In this document: one piece after another, positions 57,701 to 64,000 of the stretch | Position numbering within the stretch: position 1 is the stretch's first letter | Layout of the letters: each line of letters opens with the position of its first letter | Assembly: GCA_017562135.1 (NCBI GenBank) | Contig: QEYB01001355.1 | Coordinates: 186,001 to 250,000, forward strand | Reading direction: 5' to 3' | Origin: Dipylidium caninum | Taxonomy: Eukaryota > Platyhelminthes > Cestoda > Cyclophyllidea > Dipylidiidae | DNA: 64,000 nt | The notes under the pieces: model-generated | Database searches by the model: none | Told to the model about the DNA's origin: nothing | Seen by the model: the letters and a program-made list of their open reading frames with translations, nothing else | Position numbers and translations under genes: made by a program

Positions 57701-60700
57701 AAAGGCGAGAAGAGTGGGAGAGCAGGGGAGGGCAGAGGAGGAGGAGGCGACGAAGGAGGCGGGGACCTCCGATGCTGCCAAAAGGTGAACGACATACCGA
57801 GTCAGTTTCGGCCATGAGGTCTCGAATCGCGGCCATCTTCTCGTCCACCTTGCCAGGCGCCCGATCCGCTTGAGTGAGGAGACCTTCCGCTTGCTCGTTC
57901 CAAGTAGAAATAGCCGTCACAATCTCCTTAATCCTCTCCTTCGCGGCTTCCTGAACCGCCGCCTCCTCGAGCGTCTTCTTTGCTATCTGAAGGAGGCACA
58001 ACCGATTTGCTTCAGACTGCGAGGTCTTCGTGTTCTTCCCCACAGTCGCTCAGGAATACTCCAACCTTGGAGCGTCTTTTTGCACAAGATTATTCAGACT
58101 TGTGAGGCCGGCGAGTGCCAACGCGGCCTCCGCACTCACCGTCGCGCGAAGCTCCTCCCACCGGCGACGCGAGATGGCGACCGCGTTGAGTTGAGTCGGC
58201 GTGCCCAGCACTCCGGCGGCTCGCTCCGCCGCCTGCAGCGCCTCCTCAATCGCCTCCGTGTCCACCTTCTTGATGTCCAGACGACCACGTTCCAACTTAT
58301 TCTGCGTCTCTTCCAATTGCCTCTGAAAGGTAAGGAGGATTTCGCCTCACGAGTGGCTCTAGGCGAGGCGAGGCGAGGCGGTGACACCACAAACCGGGAC
58401 TGCTGGTGCCGGTTTGAGGTGAACAACAAGCCGAAGAGTTGGCTCCTACCACCACTTGGTTGAGCTTCGTCTCGTACGTCCTCCACGCCTGAATGCGCGC
58501 GTCCAGGCGTTGGCCCAACTTCCCGAGTGAGGCGTTCGCCCAAGGCGGCGGGTTGGAAGGCGTCGACGACGCGTTGGAGCCAGTAGCCGACGACCTCGGA
58601 GGTCAGGCCGCAGGGCAGAGGCCGTCCTGACCGCTCCAACCGCATCACCACGTGCAGATCGGCGCTGAGGTCGGCCACGGGGCCCGGGGTGGCCGCGCTG
58701 AGCGCCATCTTCGCGTCCAATGCCTACAAGGAGACGGTTTCTCAGGGGCTTAAGGCCTTCCCAGCCGACGCGTCTCGTGGCCTGCGGGGGTTTGCTGAGG
58801 AGGCGATGCCTTCTGATGGTCCAGGACAACCAAGTGCTGGAGAAGTCCACAGGAATGGACAGAACAAGCCAGTCGGACGTGTCCGCCCCAGCGCCGAGCG
58901 CCTCTCCCTCGGTAGCAGTTGCAGACCGCTTTCTGCGGTCTTGTGAGGATCGCTGCTTCACGTTTCTTAGGTGTCCGGGGCGGACTCTCCTCTCGCTTCG
59001 TGACAGGGGCGGGCATGAAGCGTTCCGGCCGTCCTGTTCCTCGCTTCTGTCCCACAGTGGGCCACAACTCGGGAGACGGCGCCCGCGCTGGGCCGAGGAG
59101 TCCCGTCCGACTGCTTCTAAGCCTTAATGGAACTCTGAGTTTTGCCTCCTTCCGAACCGAGGATGCCACTGCGGCGAGTTGTCAACAAGCTACGCCCGCA
59201 GATGCCTCGCGTCCGAGGCGCGTCTGCCGAAGAGGGGACGGGGAGACGTGACAGACGGGCGGAGAGGCGAGCCAGAGGACGTGGGGCGTGAGGAAAACGC
59301 CTCGAGGGTTCCCCGTGTGCCAGAACCTCTCTCTCCGGTGCCTGACACGTCTACGAGGCAGCAGAGCGAGCAGCTCACCTCGAATGCTTCAAGCGCACCA
59401 ACGGCCACGGCGGGAGTTTCATCCTGGCGGCTCCCCGAGACCAGTTCCGCCCACTCCTCGATCGTCCTCGCGAGGTTTGACTCCTGCATCGCGTCGAGGA
59501 AGCGTCTGTAGCAGCTGCAGGCGCTCAGCGCTGCCACGTAGCCGTCAACTTTGTCTACAACCTGCGCCATGCTCTCCTCCATTCTGGGTTCCCGCCGACG
59601 CGTCCACGTCCGGTGCGGCGAGGAGTTTGTGCAGGCGGCCCGCCTCCTCGTCGGCTCTGCCGGAGTCGGGGCCAAGAATCGCCTGAAACGGGGCCCGACG
59701 TTGTGCGCAGTCAGTGACTCAAGCAATTCTAAGAGGCTCTCAGGGCGATGGCAGGACGGCAGCGGGGGAAGGGCAGATGTCACGTCTCCGCACCGCAGAG
59801 GGGACTTTCCCACGCCGGCCGCGACGTTGGCCGCCGGACAGGCGACGACGGTCTTTGCAACCTGCGCCTGCGCGTCCACGCCATCCACCCCTTCACTGCG
59901 GCCGCACTCGACCCCCCTCGTCGTCGTCAAGACTTCCGGTCTCCCCGACCCAAGATCGGTCGACCGGCTGACCCGCCAGTCTGCTTCCCATTCATCCTTC
60001 CGTCCATTCGCCCCTTTGTCTGTCTACTCTCCTGCTCGCTTATCCATGTGCCTACCAGTCGGTGGACCGAGCGTTCCCCCCGGGGGGCCGTCGAGTGGGA
60101 GGGGGACTCTGGGATGGACGACTGCCGAGATGCTCGGGGCTCGCGCCGAGAGGCATCGCGGGTGTCGATGCTCAAAGCCGAAGTTGAAGGCCTCAGGGAC
60201 TGGTGAAACGGCCTGGGGTTTCCTCAATTCAGGTGACGGACAGTAGGCGCTATTCAGCTTCGGTTGGGAGTGGGCACAACTCACCTTCTGCTCCGCAATT
60301 AAGTGGCGGAGAGACTCCGCGGGCGCGGCGAGGGGGACGCCGTCCTCCTCGCCGTGACACCACTGCGAGTCCACGCGCTCCATCCACCTCTCCGCGGACA
60401 CGATCCACCGTCCAACCTGGCGCAGCTCGCCCGGACTGCGTTCGAAGAGCCACCAGCGCCACTCCTTCAGTCGACCCTCGAAGTGGCCGAAGGCGTCCAG
60501 CCCGGACTGCGGGCTGTACCGACCGCCGACCAGAGTGCCGTTGTCGACCTTCGCTCGCAGCAGGTCGACGAATTCGACGTTCTTTTCGACAATCTCGTTG
60601 ACGGTGTTGAAAGCCTGTGCGGAAGGAGCCAAAAGAAAGACAGGCGGTACTCTAGGTCCATGGAAGCGGCAAAACGGAAGTTCTCGTGGGCCGACAGAGC

Positions 60701-62401
60701 CTGACTGAGGCCAGAACAACCGCCTCAATCGGATCGGTGAAATACGGCTCGGTCACAGCACGGCGAGAGTCGAGGCCGGCGGCTCTAACAGTCCACGCTT
60801 AACAATGAAAGCCCTCGAGGATTTCAATAGACGCCATTGCCTCGTCAATTTCGGACCACATTCCTCTGGGGCTGACTCGTCCTGTTACTGCCAGCCGACG
60901 TTTGACAAGAAGCCACATTTCCGGACTGTGGACTCCCTCTTTCCCTCTCTCTCTCTCGTTCCTAGGCGTCCGATTTCAAAGTCCACACACCAAGGGCAAT
61001 GTTCCTCTCGTTCCGCCAACTCGGGGCGTCGAGAGCGTCGGCCTTCCATCGGGAGCCGGAGAAGTCCCGTGGCGGTCATTAGTGGCCCCCAGCGCAGTGA
61101 CAAGCGCAGGCTCAGGCTCAAGACAGCCTGTTGGCGACGACGGTCACGCCCGATGGTCTCTCGTCGAGCGGGTGACGAGAGGATTATGGGTGGGCGGACT
61201 CCTCATAGAGACCTCCTCGAGGGTCGATGTCGCATTTGGTGAAAGTGTGGCGAGGCGAGAAAAGGGCCAGAAGCGTCGGGTGACCACCACACTCAATAAT
61301 GACAGAGAGACGACAGACGGGAGCTCTTTGCTCAACCTGCCAAAAGACTCACAGTGAGGAGTTGAACGCCCAGTTGAGAGGGCGTCGATGGGCCGAGGCA
61401 GTCCTACTGCGGTTAGCAGACGAACTACTGCCAGGGAGGAGGAACCAACTCGGGCGTGATGGCACCCCTGACAGCCGCGAAGCTCACTCAAAGTCAGGTG
61501 AGACCGTCGCCTTTCTATCCGACCCGTTTTATCGCGAAGTTCGAAACTCGTCGTCACCCACCGGAGCGTTACAACGCGGCCTCCTGTGTCATCCTCTGTA
61601 ACTGTGAGATGCCCTTCAACCCAAATACGTTCGAGCACCTTCATTTGACTGTAAGAATCTGCGAATTCTCTGCACCGCCGGCTGAATAAGCTGAGATGAG
61701 TTCCGTCCCGTGAACTTGCACGATTCGGTCTAGGCGAAACTGCACTTCTGCGTCGTTTAACGGGAAAGGAGGAAGAAGACGAGATGCTACACGTCGCACC
61801 CTTTGACCGACATACTCTTCTGCGCGCAATGAGGAGATTTCATCTACTAAATTAGATTTCATTGCGCTTATGCGGGGCGAGACGTAAATTCAATGCTTTT
61901 CGGCAAATTTATGATTTTACTACTTTAAAGAATTAAGTAGAAAGATATTTCGGAACCAGTTCCACCACTAGAGCACTAAATATTTTCCGCAAGATTGAGC
62001 AAAATCTCAGAGCAAAAAGACGAGGTGCCCTCACTCGCTCGCTCTTAGAAATCAAACTTATTTTGTAACATGCCTGCCTTCCCGCAAAAGCCCAAGTCTT
62101 TGCTGGCCACCGCCCAACACCAAGGAATCGAAGAAGCGGACAGGGAAAATTCGGTGCTTCCTTACACTGCGCGCAGAAAAGTATGCCGGTCAAAGGGTAC
62201 GACCTTTGCCCACTTTCGGTCGCACTCCCCAAAGCACCAAGATAATAAACTTTTGTTCGATGAGAGAATTCAAAGCCGACTTACCGGAAAAGCGATTTTA
62301 AAGTTCTCATTCAGCCGAATGGACTCTGTGATGCGGCTCTCGCCCTGTTGTAGAGCGTCCAGGAATTCCCGGAACTGACGCTGTTCCCGCTCGTCGACGC
62401 T
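54730..62401 (-). CDS. SYNE1: Nesprin-like protein, proximal rod exons
   Basis: Many 70-400 base exons between the CH region and the giant exon encode helical rod sequence. Clear ones are 62401-62285 (RQFREFLDALQQGESRITES), about 60615-60286 (HFEGRLKEWRWWLFERSPGE), about 59690-59375 (VVDKVDGYVAALSACS), about 58700-58450 (RIQAWRTYETKLNQ), about 58320-58060, about 57985-57800, about 57690-57475, about 57400-57228, about 57110-56940, about 56855-56725, about 56613-56380, about 56300-56120, about 55745-55380 and about 55325-54800 (PKIRENLQQQQAELSRLGSL). Three of them change frame by one base (near 59582, 58549 and 55219). Edges given as about were not fixed to the base. Between 62285 and 60615 the reading is patchy, with one helical segment at 61860-61690. 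Confidence 0.7.
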
Positions 62402-63293
62402 CTAAATACGAATGGGGAGAGACTCATCCTTTAACAATTAATACATTTTCCCACCTCATTTCACAAGCCGGCATTGAATTACTCCAATGACCGACGACCG
62501 AGTCACTTGCCAGCCACCAGAAAATCCCCCTAGTGACGGTAAATAAACAACTCGGCTCGTTTACCGTAGAGCGAAGCCCTACAACACGTCAGGATTTAGT
62601 TGTCACTCGTCCCGGATCATGTGCACATGGCCATCATGATTTCGTGGAGTTGTCGCGAGGCTTCGCTTTCCCACTCTGAATACCACGCCGGGCGTTGCAT
62701 TGGGGACTGCTCCAACACCCGCGGGCGTGCGGAGTTACGGAACTCGCGATCGAGCGACGTTGCCGATGGCGCTGATTGTCTGACTACGCGTGTCCATCTC
62801 TACTTCGCTCTGGTCTACGCCACCGCGGTGTTTTCTCCCACCTTCTTGGGCGCCTGTCGACTATTCATGATGAAATGTGCTTTACTCACATCAGGGCAAC
62901 TCAATCTTGGCATGCATGCGACAAGTGGTGGCCATTTATTTGGGGGGGGAGAAAAGACCATCGTTTGACAGATGAGGTAGACTGACACTCCTTCAACGGG
63001 GTCGTTTCGATGACCCGTTCGACCCAGTCAACCCGGACTAGCACAAGTGCAATGAGGACTCGAGGCGATGCTCAGCATTTTTCCGCCACACGCGGTTTGG
63101 TCAAGGGTTTTGCGTCGTCCACTCCACGGGACTTGTCGCTCTCTACTTAGGAGGTCACCCTTTCCTCTCGCTTATGTACCGCAAGAAGGGCGCATGAGGG
63201 TTAGAAACGGTTTCCCACCGTCCCCGTCAATGGGACGTTTTGACAGGCTGACAAGTGTGTCGCGTCCGCTTCTCACCCCGCACTTTGACTAAC

Positions 63294-64000
63294 CAGTGAT
63301 TTCGCCTTTCCGGTCTCCGGAAAAGCCTTGTAAAATTGGGCCACGTAGGTCATAATCGACTTCTCATCAGGTCTGTCGACATCAACGTCTAAAGGGAAAA
63401 ACTGGAGGTGATGCAACTGGCCAATGAGCGACGAGTCCGTTTTCAGTTAGCCAATCACGTTGTCCTACCTTCGGGATCTAAAATCTTGGGAATGCCAAGC
63501 TTCTCTTCGGCCAATGTGAAGGCTCTATGCAAATTCTCTCGATTACTTCCGCGTTCCACCTCTTGCATGTCCACCAATTTCGGGTCAATGCTGTGGACGA
63601 TGGCATTGAAGGCAACTCCGTCCCTCCAACTCGGCCCGAAGTCCTTGATGTCAATGTTGAATTGTCTAAAAGGGAGACGAGACGATAAAGGCTTCAGTGT
63701 GGAAAGGAGGCCTGGGCGAGGCTGCAGCGTGCAAAGGGGGCTGTTCTCAGGCAGTGGGAGAGCAAAATGGGCGTCGTTCCCTCTTACCTGAATCGCTCAA
63801 TTCGTCTGCACAACCAAAAGACGCCGATAAATAGACACACCAGAGGCCCACCTTGCCGCAGGCAGTTGTATACACCGAACTCACTCGCTAAAGGCGTTCT
63901 GCACCCACGTTGTCAACGCCTGTTTGGCAGTGACTGTGCTGTGACTCCCAGTCTTTGGTATGCCCAACAGCTCCAACAGCATGTCCTTCTGCTCCTCAAT
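63294..64000 (-). CDS. SYNE1: Nesprin-like protein, second calponin-homology domain (5' end off window)
   Basis: Four exons join in phase: 64000-63885 (partial), 63805-63788 (only 18 bases), 63665-63469 and 63388-63294. They encode LTTWVQNAF, IERFRQFNIDIKDFGPSWRD, GVAFNAIVHSIDPKLVDMQE, GSNRENLHRAFTLAEEKLGI, PKILDPEDVDVDRPDEKSIM and TYVAQFYKAF. This is a type-2 CH domain. The combination SNRENL..AF.IAE..LGIP, LDPEDVDV and DEKSIMTYVAQF is that of nesprins (SYNE1, fly Msp-300, worm ANC-1) rather than alpha-actinin, spectrin or MACF. The paired CH domains bind F-actin. The first CH domain and the start codon lie beyond the right edge. Confidence 0.93.

Overview
The window is animal nuclear DNA with split genes. 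Exons are bounded by GT-AG and a few GC-AG introns. Most well-defined introns are about 65-75 bases, and a few are only 31-44 bases. This intron pattern, together with the gene set, fits a flatworm, possibly a tapeworm. That placement is an inference from architecture and was not tested by any search.

Layout from left to right. (1) About 1.3-8.6 kb, minus strand: an E3 ubiquitin ligase of the MYLIP/IDOL type, with a FERM domain over several exons and a C3HC4 RING in the last exon. (2) 8.6-13.0 kb: GC-rich intergenic DNA with an ATCC repeat, one arm of a diverged ~0.6 kb inverted repeat and three CCAAT-box-like motifs. (3) 13.0-20.9 kb, minus strand: a PANK4-type protein, with a pantothenate-kinase fold joined to a DUF89 metal phosphatase. 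Its frame is broken many times, mostly by single bases. (4) 20.9-28 kb: a more AT-rich stretch with a duplicated ~130 bp repeat, one small membrane-protein ORF and one unassigned exon candidate. (5) 28-36.4 kb, minus strand: a CREB3/CREB3L-type bZIP transcription factor. (6) 36.4-37.9 kb: an AT-rich divergent intergenic region. (7) 37.9-44.8 kb, plus strand: a TTC14-like protein (S1-like segment, TPRs, RGG/RS tail) with a nearly perfect 149 bp x4 satellite in one intron. (8) 45.7-64.0 kb, minus strand, running off the right edge: a nesprin (SYNE1/Msp-300/ANC-1) gene with the second calponin-homology domain and a long spectrin-repeat rod that includes one uninterrupted 3.9 kb exon. A tRNA-Arg(CCG) gene lies antisense inside one nesprin intron.

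The genes do not form a pathway. They cover ubiquitin ligation (MYLIP), coenzyme A metabolism (PANK4), secretory or ER-stress transcription (CREB3L), an RNA-associated TPR protein (TTC14) and nucleus-cytoskeleton linkage (nesprin). CREB3L and TTC14 are divergent; TTC14 and nesprin are tail to tail.

Main caveats: single-base frame breaks, several of them in homopolymers, occur in PANK4, CREB3L and nesprin but not in TTC14 or the long nesprin exon. Sequence error is the simplest explanation, though gene decay is not excluded for PANK4. Exon edges were read by eye from splice motifs and phase. I found no clearly new biological system; the most interesting points are listed as findings.
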